From positions 1-45,635 of the forward strand of contig JAVKOQ010000383.1 in NCBI GenBank assembly GCA_031835245.1: DNA of 45,635 nucleotides, in the 5' to 3' direction. A program made the translations under genes and the position numbers. This stretch comes from Balamuthia mandrillaris (lineage: Eukaryota; Discosea; Longamoebia; Balamuthiidae). Shown one piece after another: positions 10,701 through 22,420 of the stretch; position 1 is the first letter of the stretch, and the number at the start of each line of letters is the position of its first letter. Below the pieces are notes generated by a model. It made no database searches and was not told where the DNA came from. It saw only the letters and a program-made list of their open reading frames with translations.

Positions 10701-12268
10701 TTTTCTTATTCACTTTCTTTGACACAAAGGATTATGCAATACATGAAAGCTTAAATTTAACTGAAGCCGACAAAGAACTCCAAGTATCTCTTGCTGACTG
10801 TCTCGACCTCTTCACCACCGAAGAGCTTTTAAGCGACTCTTCTTCTTCCTCTTCTCATCAACAATCCGAAGCAGGAATGATGATAAGCCCCTCATCAGAA
10901 CCAACAGTTTCTTGGTACTGTCCCTCTTGCAAGACTCACCGGCCAGGAGCCAGAAAGAAGATGCAACTATGGAACGCTCCTCCCATTCTCATCCTCCACC
11001 TGAAACGGTTTCAGTACACGCACGTCTTTCGGGAGAAGCTAACGACCATGGTGGAGTTCCCGGCGGAGGGATTGGACCTGTCGCCGTTCGTGCATGCCTC
11101 CTCTTTGGCGGCCATGCCGCAGGGAGCCAAAGAGAACTCGTTGATTTATGACCTTTATGCTGTTTCGGTAAAGTTCATTTCTGCTGTCTTTATTTCTTTT
11201 CTGCTTCTTCTTTTTGTCGTTTTTGTTGTGGTCTTCTCTTTTTGTTTTTGTTTAGTTTTTTGCTTTTGCTTTTTTTTTTTAATTCTCTATTGTTTGCTTC
11301 TTTTCCTTACGTTCTCAACAAAAACAAAACAAACAACACAAAAATAGAATCACATGGGAGGCCTAGGCTCCGGCCATTACACGGCATTGGCCAAGAACAT
11401 ACTCAAAGGAGAGTGGTACAAGCTCAACGACAGCTCCGCCCACAAAGTGGAGGGAAGCCTCTTGCACAAAGAGCTGTGCACCAGCGATGCCTACCTCCTC
11501 TTCTACAAACGACGTTCACTTGAAGACACTTCTTCCATGGAGTGTGAATGGCTTCAAGACTTTTTAGCTTCTTCTGCATCACCTTCATCATCAACTTCTA
11601 CTGTACAACAAGAACAACAACCAAAAACAGAGAGCCAAGAACAGACACCGAAAAATCCAACGGCTTCAGTAACAACGACAACAACAAAAGCGGATCAAAG
11701 CAACAACAAGGCGAATAATGATGTGAATATGATGGGTCCAATGACAAGACAAGAAGAAGAGGACTTTCGGTTAGCGATGATGTTGCAGCAAGAAATGGAC
11801 GAACAGCATCACCGCAACACAGCGATTGCACTTGCTTATGCTACTTCTTCCGCTTCCTCAGCTTCACCAAATCCTTCTTCCTCTTTATCTTCTTCAAGAA
11901 AAAGAAGAGCAGAAAGTGATGAGGATGATGGCGATAGTGAAGACGAAGAAGACGTTGAACTGGATGAGGAAGAGGACGACGGAAGATACGGAGATGATGA
12001 AAGAGAAATAACGGAACGATACAACAATCTAACACAAAGAGAAGAAGAACCGGAGGAGCAATCGATAACGGATGATAGAAGAGATGCAACAACAACAGCC
12101 TCGCATACGGACAACAAGAACGGAACGCCTGCTTCTTCTTCTTCTCGTTCTTCGCAGCTCTCAAACTCTTGTTTCTTATGCGCTCATTGTCAGTGCAGAT
12201 TTTGGACGTTGGATGACCTCGGAATGCATCTCTTAACTGTGCATAATGATGCTTCTCTTTTCGGTTGA
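7707..12268 (+). CDS. Ubiquitin-specific protease (DUSP-USP) with C-terminal C2H2 finger
   Basis: Six exons (7707-8484, 8567-8884, 8984-9391, 9467-10671, 10730-11167, 11348-12268) join in phase to 1355 residues. The enzyme is a cysteine protease that cleaves ubiquitin from proteins. A DUSP domain lies at about residues 55-225 (YYLVSMRWWQLWKQY, DYVLVPRTVWKRLYAWYG), broken by an acidic insertion, followed by a ubiquitin-like segment in exon 2. The USP catalytic domain begins with the Cys box GLYNLGNTCFMNSALQCLSN (catalytic Cys377); QQHDSQEF and SVTFDPFMFLSLPVP follow, then two CxxC zinc pairs (CPTC, CPSC), ILHLKRF, and the His box NHMGGLGSGHYTAL (His1059). A Lys/Glu-rich insertion separates the halves, as in USP4/11/15. 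The Ser/Gln-rich tail ends in one C2H2 finger (CAHC, H-x4-H), which I do not know from USP15-type enzymes. Convergent with the RasGEF gene. Confidence 0.95.
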
Positions 12269-12634
12269 AAAAAGATCGTTTTGGTCTTTCTTTCCTTCCT
12301 TCCTTTCTTTCTTTCTTACTTCTAAGACATGGAAAGAGCGACGTCACGACATAACAACACACAGAGGCAACAGGGACAGGAGGAGCAGGGACAAGCCGCC
12401 GCAACCACAAGAGACCATCTCTTTGGAGCAGGAGGAAGAAAGAGAGGAAAAACTTACCGTTTGGGAGCAGGCCGCGGTTCCTTGGGATGCAACGACCGCT
12501 GCTTTGAACGAGGAGCAAGGAGAGAAAGGAAGAACTGTAGGCAACATGAGTATTCCTTTTGCAAAAGTAGTCTCTTGTTGTTCGATAGAAGAAACGTTGT
12601 CCCTCCAACAGCCATTCCGTTACGTTTCTGGTCG
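12269..12634. other. Convergent intergenic region with a coding-like segment
   Basis: A CTTT-rich start is followed by about 200 GC-richer bases (12340-12560). On the minus strand a segment of about 12533-12457 is flanked by a good acceptor (CTACAG) and a perfect donor (GTAAGT), as if it were a further 3' exon of the RasGEF gene. On the plus strand a frame containing LTVWEQAAVPWDATTAALNE is also open. The RasGEF already ends normally at 12635, so this is probably UTR or an alternative terminal exon. Confidence 0.3.
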
Positions 12635-13003
12635 CTATGTTGCGTACTCTTCTTCTTCGATGTCGCTAACGCTGCAGGAGCCTCGATTCGGTTCGCAAGC
12701 AAAGGAAAGCGTGTCAAGGGTCTTCTCGTCCTCCCCTCGAAGCTTTTTGATGTAATGCTCCAACGCCTTGGACCTGCAAGGCTCCAGCTGATAGGCCTCC
12801 CGTTGGAAGCGTTGCACCTCCACTATGGTCTTTGCGATCATCAGCAGCTTCTCAAAGTTGATGAGCCCGTTCTCGAGGATGGTGGGGTTGCCTTCTTCTA
12901 TAAATACAAGGTCGCGCAGGTACACGCCTGTTGGAGCGCGAAGGCTTAGCTTTTCAACGAACGAGCTGAGCTTCAAAGGGAGGGAGGGAGGGAGGGAGGG
13001 AGG

Positions 13004-13038
<35 letters not shown>

Positions 13039-13988
13039 TTAAAAAAGGGATACCGATGTAAGGAACGGTGCCGGGCGCCTCAGCTTCGCTGGTGTCCTTC
13101 AGTGCTTCGCGATAGTTTTTGTAGTTTTGTTTATTCTCCATCAGTTGCTCCAGCCGTGCAAACAGCACCATGTACTTCTCCGGTAACATCTGTATACAGA
13201 AGAGAGAGAAGGAAGAGAGAGAATAAGAGGAACAATGAGAAAGTAGGAGAGCAAGAGGAACAAACCTTCCACGTTCGCTTCAACCGAGATACAGGGTGCA
13301 GGTTGAGCCCTCCGAGTATCACCATCAAGGTGTTGAAGTTCCGCAGCTCTCTGCACCGCTCCGCCAATATGAGGAACCGTTTCAACAGCGAGACGCGCGC
13401 CACCAGGTCCCTGCACGTTACTATCGTGGTGGCCACCCAAAAACTCACCTGTAACATCGTTGTGGCCGTTCGAGGGAAGGGAGACAAGCGAGAATAAGAA
13501 TCGAGAAGCAGCGGCAACGCAACCGACAACAAGAAGGAAGAACAACTGCAAGAACAAACCCTGTTCGCCCTTTCGACTATCCGTTTAATGTTCTTGGCCA
13601 CGTTGGGGTTGGGATCCTTCCAGCTGAGGTTCAAGAACTCCCTCTCTTTGACCCGCTGAAAGAGGGCAAAGTCGATCCGGGTCATCTCATCGGCCACGTC
13701 CAACGGAGCCAACTCCGCAAAGGCTCCCACCGAAAGGTCCGAGTAAGAGACGGTTCGGATGAGCTCCACGGAGCCTCGGCTGCTGCGTTTTTCGCGACTG
13801 TCTCTTCTGGCTCTGGTCCGGGGAGTGGCACCATCGTCGTTGTTTGTTTCTTGCTGTTGGGTTGCGGAGAAGAGGCTTCTTTGGCTGGCGGAAGAGGAAA
13901 GGGTGAAGGAGAAAGAAGAAGAGGAGGAGGAAGAGTGACGCTTCTTTTTCGAATGTGCTTCTCGGGTCTGTATAGGAAGGAAGAAAGG

Positions 13989-14038
<50 letters not shown>

Positions 14039-15649
14039 AACAGGGAGAGAGAATAACAGTGGCAGACTGAGTAGGCCGATAAATGAAACGAGGAAACGAA
14101 AGTGGCAAGACAAGAGAAAAGCAAGGTGGAGCCGTACTCGGATAAGAAGCAGCTTGAGTTGGTTGGCCTCATCGATGAACCCATCGTTCCTCAACTTGGC
14201 CAGAAACTGCCACAAGCTATCAAACAGCCGGGCGCCTTTCTCGTTGTTTACCAAAAAGTCTCTGAGGAGGTACTTCCTTATCCACAGCGACAGCAGCGCC
14301 AAGAACCGTCGGAGCTCCACCTGCGCCGCTGGGCCTTGCTTCACGCCATCGCGGTGGGGATAGTGGAGGAGGAGAATGTTGAAGAAGGTCAGCGGAGAGA
14401 CGAACTGACGGTAGGCGATAACGAGCACTTCCAGGAGAAAAGCGTCGGGAGCCTTCTTCAGCATCCACTCCACTATCTTCCCCAAGGAGCCCGCTCGGAT
14501 GACCTCCCTGCCGTCGAGGTACATCACCTCCAGGCCGTTCATCTCGGTGTAGCTTTGCGTGATGCGAACATCAGAGGAGGAGGAAGAAGAGGAAGAAGGA
14601 CGGCCTTTGCCTCCCCCGCTTCTTTTGTGACCCCCGGAAGATGACAAACCCCCTATTTGAAGATAGGTTCGGGGACTACCCAAACTAACTCCTTGACCCG
14701 AAGAAACAGAAGAAGAAGAAGAAGAAGAAGAAGAAGAAGAAGAAGAAGAAGAACAAGAAGAAGAAGCAGAAGAAGAAGATGAGGAATTCGTCGTCGATGG
14801 GGAAGGAGAAGAGGTGGAAGAAGGGGAGATTGGTCCTCCTCCTCGTTGCATAGGAACGCTTCGAAGACCGTCTTTCACTTTGTAAATAGTCGCCGCTTTC
14901 ATCTCCAACGTTTCAGCGGAGTCCGACGAGAGAACGATGTTGGGCGAAGGAACGAGGATGCCTCCTCTCGGACTGTTCAACCGTTTGCTCAAAGTGGGAG
15001 AACTTGGAGGGGCTCGGGGGGAGGAGTCCCCGCCTGCAAAGTTGGCTTGCTGTTGGGTGTGATGTCGAGGGGAGGAAGGAGTTGATGAAGGCTTTGCTCT
15101 TGGAGAGGAGGAAGAGGAAGACAAAGTTCTGGGAGAAGAAGACCCGTTCGAGTGAAGGAACACACGAGGACTGGAGTTGGTGTTGGCTTTGGTGCTTTCT
15201 GAAGGGTTTTGGAAGTTGGAAGCAGATGCAGCGGTTTTGGAGGGAAAGCTACTGATGCTAGCGGAACGTTGGCGGTTCCTCACCTCTTCTTCCGTGTCGC
15301 TGCTTGAATAGGTGGTATCTCCTTTGTGTGTCTTTCTTTTGCTCTGTTCCTTCCCCAGTGTTTTCATTTTTGAGGACAAAAACTCGAGTTCCTCTTTTTC
15401 GCTGTCGTATGTTTCAGAGCCGCCGCCCTCGCCTTCACTCCCTCTGAAAACGATAACGCCGGCGCTATAACTTCTGTCTCTGGTGAGCTGCCGCTTTTGA
15501 TGTTGTTGATGAAGGGTTTCGATGAGGCTTTTGGACCGTTCCGTCGGCTCTTCATGCAAGTGCCCCTCTTTTTCTTCCACGCTCAACCGACGTTCTCTAA
15601 CAACTTTCTTCCCGCGGCTTCTTACTTTACCGCTCTTTGGTTCTGCCAT
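12635..15649 (-). CDS. Ras guanine nucleotide exchange factor (RasGEF_N + CDC25)
   Basis: Five exons (15649-14138, 13967-13560, 13448-13266, 13189-13054, 12927-12635) join in phase to 843 residues. The protein catalyses GDP/GTP exchange on Ras-type GTPases at membranes. Residues 1-365 are Ser/Pro/Arg-rich and disordered, with many SPR sites (possible phosphorylation) and a long Ser run. RasGEF_N spans about 380-500 (REVIRAGSLGKIVEWML to FIDEANQLKLLLI). The CDC25 domain spans about 580-815: ELAPLDVADEMTRIDFALF, REFLNLSW, VSFWVATTIV, RCRELRNFNTLMVILGGLNL and VYLRDLVFIEEGNP. The last intron acceptor was chosen because only it gives the family's PYIGVYLRDL. The start gives MAEPKSGK. Introns 1 and 4 carry sense-strand CT tracts. 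The layout matches the many Dictyostelium-type RasGEFs; no extra signalling domain is visible. Confidence 0.94.
12978..13037. repeat. (GGGA)n followed by (GA)n in RasGEF intron 4
   Basis: Tetranucleotide then dinucleotide repeat within the 126-base last intron; on the sense strand it is TCCC then CT, ending shortly before the acceptor side. Confidence 0.9.
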
Positions 15650-15789
15650 TGCACCTCCGTCCCCCCTCCCTTTACTTTTTCGGTTATGAAGGAACCACAG
15701 GGTCAGGGTCTATAAAAGGTGACTAGGAGGTTTTTTGGCTTTGCTTGTGAAACTGCTGCAATCGTTTTGCGCAACGATTTTTTTTGTTA

Positions 15790-15799
15790 CAATTATCGG
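15790..15799 (-). promoter_or_regulatory. CCGATAATTG element upstream of RasGEF
   Basis: Reverse-strand copy of the word found before the USP gene, about 140 bases upstream of the RasGEF start and in the gene's sense orientation. Nothing else was recognised in 15650-15920. Confidence 0.25.
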
Positions 15800-15924
15800 T
15801 TGTCGTGTGAACGGTCGTTTTCCCTTTTTAAGGGTGGTAATTTCCATTTTTGGGGACTTTAATAAGCAATTTGATTGGTTATCGGAGTTTTTCATTGGTC
15901 CCAGGGGTCAAGGAGGCAGCCGAA

Positions 15925-16436
15925 GGGTGCCAGAACGGGCAAGGGAACAGGCAGGAAGGACAGCTCTGGCTGCAGCACAGCAGCTCCTACCACACTCTTT
16001 TTTCCTCGCCCCAATGGCTCCTCATCGATGTGCCTCGCTTGTTCTGCTTCTTCCTCCTGTTGATCCCATTCGTCTTCTACCTCTACAAACAGGTCTTCGC
16101 ATTACGCTTGTAAGCTGAACCACAGTGCAAGGCAGTACAACTAAAGGGTTACCATTCAGGTCGCAGTAGGAGCGAGCGGTGAGTTGGCCAAACTCAGAGG
16201 GCAAAGCCTTCAAGTTGGTGAAGAAGCAGCAGGCAGTGAGAGCGGTGAGCTGGCCAAACTCTCTCGGCAAGGAGTTAAGCCTGCTGTTGTTGAGATAGCA
16301 GTACCCGAGAGCGCGGAGCTGGCCAAACTCTCTTGGCAAGGAGCTCAGCTTGTTGTTGCTGAGTCCGCAGTTTGTGAGGGCATGAAGCTGGCCAAACTCA
16401 GAGGGCAAAGCCTTCAAGTCGACAAACCTCTGTGAA
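15925..16436 (-). pseudogene. Truncated LRR paralogue
   Basis: The minus strand encodes about four LRR units of the 23-residue type (LKALPSEFGQLHALTNC, LSSLPREFGQLRALGYC) and then GNPLVVLPCTVVQL, equivalent to GNPLEALPCYMVRL just after the repeats of the gene at 280-1719. From there the frame is lost, but DNA similarity continues: the stretch around 16050-15940 matches the end of the first LRR gene (the GTGGTAGGAGCTGCTGTGCTGC region against GTGGTGGGAGTTGTTGTGTTGC). The acidic middle part is missing. No start codon or further repeats exist upstream. It looks like the 3' end of a second family member that lost its 5' repeats and middle. Confidence 0.65.
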
Positions 16437-16598
16437 AATTTTTATCGATATACCGCGATAAGGCAACTTTCATCCCTATAAATCCCATTGTCTACAAAAA
16501 GCACCGCAGCAAATTGTTATCGTCAGTTATCAAGTATTTCAAATATGTAACTTTCCTCTGCATAAAAGAAGAAGGGCGGGCAGAGCGAAGCAGCCATC
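16437..16598 (+). promoter_or_regulatory. 5' region of the F-box-like gene
   Basis: A 162-base AT-rich stretch with TTATCGATATACCGCGATAAG, CTATAAAT (TATA-like, about 115 bases before the start codon) and GCATAAAAG closer in. It separates the LRR remnant from the next gene. Confidence 0.35.
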
Positions 16599-19112
16599 AT
16601 GCTTCTGGAAGTGTGGACGGTGAACGAGTACATGACCGTCGCTCCTACGTTCCTCTCCCTATGCACTCGAGTCCGGTGTCCCAACTGCGGTGAACCAGCA
16701 GGACCCGTCTTTCCCGACCGACGGACCAGGGACTTCCTCTCCAGCCTCGTCGCCCTCTCCGCCGTCTGCAAGGCTTTCCACCGGCTCATCAAAGGAGAAG
16801 CAGGGAGCGAACCAACGGAGGAGCAGCCTTCGTCTTCTTCTTCTTCCTCCACGCCATGGCACTGGCTTTGCGAGGGCATGGGCTTTGCCGGTGATGCTAG
16901 GGTTCCATGCAGCCCCGCACTCTTCTGGCGCTCCCTTCGGGTCCTGCTGCACCATCAGCGCACCTCCAAGGCGTTGCCTCCCTCCGTGGCCGAAGAGTAC
17001 CGCTGGCGAGGCATCTCTCAGGCCCAAGGCATTCTTCATCGTCAACCTGCCTCTGTTTCTTCTGATGGTTCGTTATGTTGTCAAAGGGTTCAGCCCTCCG
17101 TTCTGAGGGGCGGCTTTGCGTTGGGCAAACTCGTGTTGGACAACAAGGTGGAGGTGGTGGAGCATTTGTTGCGTGCTGCCCTTTGTTCTCCGGATGACGT
17201 GATGCCTGCTTATAACCGTATGGTTATCCCAGGTAACGTTTTATGCCTCGTTCTTCTCCTTGTTCTTCTTGTTCTTCTTGTTCTTCTTGTTCTTCTTCCT
17301 TGTGCTTAATACCTTCTCTTCCTCCTTTTTACTCTGTTATCTTTGTTTGTTTTCTCGTTTAAAGGTAAACGAAAAGATAATTCGGAGGAGCAACTCGATG
17401 TGGAAGGTATGAGAGACAACGAAAGCAAGTTTACAGCTTGGCATTACTGCTTCAAGCGACATGTTCCAGAAGCGTTGGTAGTGTTGTTGAGGGAAAGAGC
17501 AGGAAGAGAAAGATGGAGAGGAAGAAGCGGAGGAGTTGAGAAAGAACGATTTTTGAAGGAACTGCTTTTGTTGGGCGCTGTTCAATGCTCAGTTGATTGC
17601 GTTTTAATGCTGCTGAGACATCTATACAATCTCTTTCTTGAGAAAGAAAGAGAAAAACCGGAGACCGAAGAGGAGAAGAAGGAAGAAGCAAAGGGCGACG
17701 AAGAAGCGAACTATGAAAGCATTTTACATTGGTTTTGTGACAAAGTAATGATGGACATGTTAGTGCATCCCGATGAACGAGCTTTAGAGTTCTTAAAACG
17801 AGTGGAGGCGGAGTTCATTGGTATTGCTAGTGCACAACGCAACTTCTCTTTCAACCGAAGGAAGGCTCTTCTTTCCGCCATCCAACTTCGACGATGGGAC
17901 CTTGTGAATTGGATTCTTTTCTCTTCCAAAAAGGACAAAAAAAGGCACGTTAAAAAAGCAACGGAAGAAGAAGAAGAAGAAGAAGAAGAAGAAACAGTGA
18001 TAACAGAAGAGGTAAGAACAATGTTTGCATTTCGAAGCACGAATGCACCAAAAGAGCTGCATTCTTTGCTCGCGCCTAAAGGCAAAACCTCTCAACTTGC
18101 CTTCAACCTCTCTTCATTCTGGCAAAAACACGACTTTAACATCAACAACAATTGGTTAGGCAAAGGAGACACCACGTCAACAACAACTTTCTTCAAAAGA
18201 GATCCACTTCCTCCTATGACGAACCGCATAGGCGAAGCTTTGAGAATGTTCCAAGGATACAGAAAGCTTGCTAGCTACGATCGTTGGTATAGCAGCTTTT
18301 CATCCAGTCGTTTCGAAGTACAAGCACCTCCCGATAACGGAGCTTTGGAAGTGGTTTTGCACCTACTTGCTGCAAGTCTTAAAGAAAAGGAGGAACAACA
18401 ACACAAAGAAGGTGAAACGGAAGAAGAGAAACGAAAACGAAAGGAACGAGAACAAAGGCAAGAAGCAGAAAATAAAGAGGAAACATTGTTGGTTGCCATC
18501 GACCTTTATGAGCTATGCAAAAAGGGAGACGTCAAAGAATGGGACAAGCCACTATCAGAATGTTTCCGAAAGAAAGGAAGAAGGAAAGTTATTATGGGGT
18601 TGGAAGCAATGTTCTTTGGACATACGGAATACGAAAAGGACAGCATTCCTTTGGACATGACCATCAATAACTGTGGCCCAGCGGGCATTTGCACTCTGTC
18701 CTCACGATTCACGAGACGCAGAACGATGGCTTTTGGGCCGAGTCTCACACTCTCCCCTCCCAACGAAGAAGAAAGAAGAGAAATCGCGACCGCTTATTTG
18801 ACGGAAGAAAAAGAAGAAGACGGTGAAGAGAGGAAGAAGAAAGAACAAGAAGTGGCGAGGAGGATTGCGGAGAAGACGTGTTCATATGGACATGTTGTGC
18901 GAATGTGTCACGCATGGCAAGGGCTCACACGAATGAAAAAAGAGAAAGAAAACGAGGAAGGCGAAAACGCGATAGAAGAATTGTTGAGCTTGTCTGAAGG
19001 ATTGAAGCAACACTGTTACGAAAAGAACCTAGTGGTGATACTGGCGAGAGCGGATGGTGCTCGTTTCGACGAAGAGACCTTACGTGAGCTGTTCGAAGAA
19101 GATAGTGTATAA
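16599..19112 (+). CDS. F-box-like protein of unknown function
   Basis: Two exons (16599-17232, 17365-19112) join in phase 1 to 793 residues. The N-terminus has a CPNCGEP pair and then a stretch resembling an F-box core (FLSSLVALSAVCKAFHRLIKG), preceding a Trp-rich segment (HWLCEGMGF, FWRSLRVLLHH). Two later stretches look like single ankyrin-like helix pairs (LGKLVLDNKVEVVEHLLRAAL; LLSAIQLRRWDLVNWILF), so it may be an F-box/ankyrin-type adaptor for SCF ubiquitin ligases; this is weak inference. The rest is rich in Lys/Glu runs. The intron is 132 bases with TTCTTG repeats on the sense strand. No catalytic motif was found. Confidence 0.75.
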
Positions 19113-19134
19113 AGATTGTACGAATACAAAGGGC

Positions 19135-19171
<37 letters not shown>

Positions 19172-19234
19172 AGATGTACAAAGACAAAAATCCTAACTTA
19201 AAAAATAACGGTACAAATAGGAAGCAACAACTAT
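19113..19234. other. Convergent spacer with (GA)n
   Basis: Short space between the stops of the F-box-like gene and the RhoGAP gene. A (GA)n tract lies at about 19140-19168; nothing else is seen. Confidence 0.6.
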
Positions 19235-20407
19235 CTAACCTCCAAACTTTTGCTTCTTCTTCTCTAACTTCTCCAGCTTTTTCTTCTCCTTCTTCTCTTG
19301 CTTTTCAGCGTCCTTCTTATCCTTCTTATCCTTCTTTTCCATCTTCCTTCTCGCCTTATCATCCTCTCCCTCGTCTTTGCCTCCTAACCCACGCAAGTAA
19401 AAGCTTCTCGTTCTTTCCAACACAATTCCTCCTCCTCCTCCTCCACTCTCTCCGCTTACTCTTTGTTCCGACAGTTCTTCCAACTTGGAAGCGGTTGCTT
19501 CTGCAGACGAAGAAAGTGGTTGCTGGTGATGTTGTTGTGGTAACGCAACTTTTTTCTTGCTTCTGGCCACAAAAGCGGAGCGTGCCGGACGTCCGCTGCT
19601 GCCACTTCCTCCGCTATCTCCGTTATTGTTTGAGCGATTGAAGGCAGGTGCTTTCATGGCGGTTCCTAACTTGCTCAGAGCAGCAGGAGAGGGTCTCATC
19701 GCTGCCGCGTAACGCGTGACGTTTTGGTGGTGCGACATATATGCAGGTTGTGATGCCTGTTGAACAATGGCGAGTTCCTGTTGATGTGCTGCATTGTTGT
19801 GTTCCTCTTTGTGATGCGAAGACGAAGATTCGTCATTTGTTGTAGTTGAAGAGGAATCGTTGTTATTGTGGTTGCTGTTGGAACGAACCAGGTTTATCTG
19901 TTGCTCCGAAGAGGAGTGCAAATGTTCAGCGGTGGTTGAAGTAGATGATGAGGAGGACGAAACAGCACCAGGAGCGGCGGAAGAGGCAACTGCTTTCTTC
20001 CTTCCGCGTGGCTTGAAAAAGCTTCTCTTCTTTCCTGATTTCTTCTCTTCTTCCTCCGTTGTTGAAGGGGAGGTTGCGTTTGGAGAATAAGAGACAGAAG
20101 CTGAGTGTTGATGCTGATGAAGAGGAGAAGATGATGGTGATGTTGCAAAAGCTCTTCCACGAGGAGAGTTCTCACGGCTGCTTGCACTGTCGCCGCGATG
20201 TCGAGGAGATTCCAAACTTTCTTCGGATGGTTCGTCTGCTTCTTCGTGTTCCCCTGCTTCATCTTCCAATCCTTCCAAACGAAGCTTGGCAACCATCAGT
20301 GGAGTTTCATTAGTTGAAGGAATTGTTGTTGATGTATTGTTCGACTCGTTGATAATTACTTGTTGATGACCTTGTTTGTTTGTTCATGTTAAGAGGTGGA
20401 GAAGAGA

Positions 20408-20446
<39 letters not shown>

Positions 20447-22388
20447 AAGGAAAGCATAAAAAGAGAAAGTGCGAAGACGGTAAACAAACCTTTCTTACGA
20501 ACATGTCGGAAGGAATTGGTTCTGCCTTCGCAGTCGCTAAAGTAGGTATCCCACTTGTCATTCTTTTGAGCTTTCTTCAGCAACTTGTTCTCTTTCTGCT
20601 GTTGTTTCTCTTCTTTCTTCTCCTCTTTCTTGATCCTAACCTCCCGAAGCGGACTGTTGCTTCCACTATTGCTTTCTTTTATGTCACTTCCTCCTCCACT
20701 TTCGCCTCTTCCAACCAAGAAACGTCCACTGCGAGACATTTCCAAAGCGGGAGCGGAAGAAGGAGATCGTGAACGTTGTTTCGGTGCTTTCTTTGGGAGT
20801 ACATTCACGTTGGACAAGCCAGAAGAGGAAGTTGGTTCAAAGCTTTCGTTGCGCGGAGAACGATTACTGTTTGAAGGGCGAGCTCTTGGAGTAAATGGTA
20901 AATGATTGCTGCTGTTGTTAGCTGAGGAAGGAGAAGAGAGCTCAGAAGACGAGGCTAGAGCTAGGTCTAAAGTCATAGAGTGACGCCTTGCTCGAGCGTT
21001 GTTGAGCATATCTTCTTGCTGGCGGGAGAGGAGAACATGTTGTTGGGCAGGAGAGAGTCGTTGTTGTTTGGATGCTGAAGAGGAAGGTGATAGTTGCGAG
21101 GGGTCCAATGTTGAGTCTTTGTCTTTGTTCTTCCTGGACTCTCGTTTGGCTCTCGCGAGCTTCGTAAAGATGTTTCCTCCGTGACTGTCTTTTTCTTTCT
21201 CTTTCTTGTTTGTCTCTGATGAATTGGTTGAATCGCTATCCCCATAAGAGGAAGGAGAAGAAGAGGAACGAAGGACTCGAGGCGAAGAAGAGGAAGAAGC
21301 GGAGGCGGCATCGCTCGAGGCAGCAATAACAACGTGAGGAGGAAAGGCTCCAATCTTCTTGTTGACCTCGCCCCACCAATACCAATCACCGCATCTTCTG
21401 AAGACATAAACAATGTCGCCTTGTTTCAATGCGAGGCCGAAACGACTCAAAACGCGTTCTGTTTTTACTTTCATTTCTGCTTCTGTTAGTTCCTTTTGTT
21501 GTTGCTGCTGCTGTTGCTTTTCAGTTTCAAGTTGTTGCTGTTGTTGAGAAAGTTGCTCTTGGGAAGGAGCAGCTTGATGCCATTGTGAAGAAGAGTTATT
21601 GTTATCTCTTCCAACATCAGTATTTGCGTTGGAGGAAGCAGCAGTGGGAGACGACGCTGTTGGATGTTGTGAATTGTTCCATCGATGAATCAACTTTGAA
21701 ATGTTAGGAGCTTGGTTCGTTCCTTCTTCTTCTTGTGCTTGTTGTTGTTGTACCAACGAGCGTGGTGAAACAGGTGAGGTTGTTGGGGTTGGCTTCTCTG
21801 TTGTTTTCCGTTGTTCCTCCGTCGTGGATGAAGCAGAAGGAGGAGAAGGAGCATCTGAAGAAGGAGCAGAAGCAGAAAGGTTGAGAGGATTCGTAATAGG
21901 AGCAACATCCGCTCCCAACGAAGCTCTAGGAGGAGGGCTGTAATTCTCACAAACGCTTTCAAAGCCGATCGGCTCGTTTTTGGGTGGTAGAAAGAGCTCA
22001 TCCTGGCGAAGAACGAGATACTGAACCACTTTAACTCCCAACGCAGCTGCTTGCATCGCTTCTTTCGGATCAATAGCAGAAAGGAGCAAAGACGGAGAGG
22101 ATGTGAATACTGCAGCCGGCGATGAAGAAGCAGCAGAGGATGAAGAAGGATAAGAGAGCTGTGAGAGTGGATTCTCACGAGCACGAAGAAGAATGGGAGA
22201 GAAAGCAGTGCTCAGGTTGGCTACGCCCATTCGATTGAAGGAAGAGTAGTGGTCCACTTTGCGCATATAGAGAAGGAGCCGTTGAAGAAGAACGTAACGA
22301 GCCGGTGGCAGTGAAGCTAATAAGGACCGCAAGTATTGAAGTCGTACAGTATCTTCCTCTTCGAATGCTGTTTGCATGTTTATTTAGC

Positions 22389-22420
<32 letters not shown>

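Noticed and set aside
19054-19641. 195-codon plus-strand ORF after the F-box-like gene
   Set aside because: It runs antisense through the Ser/Lys-rich last exon of RhoGAP and through a GA repeat; no domain.
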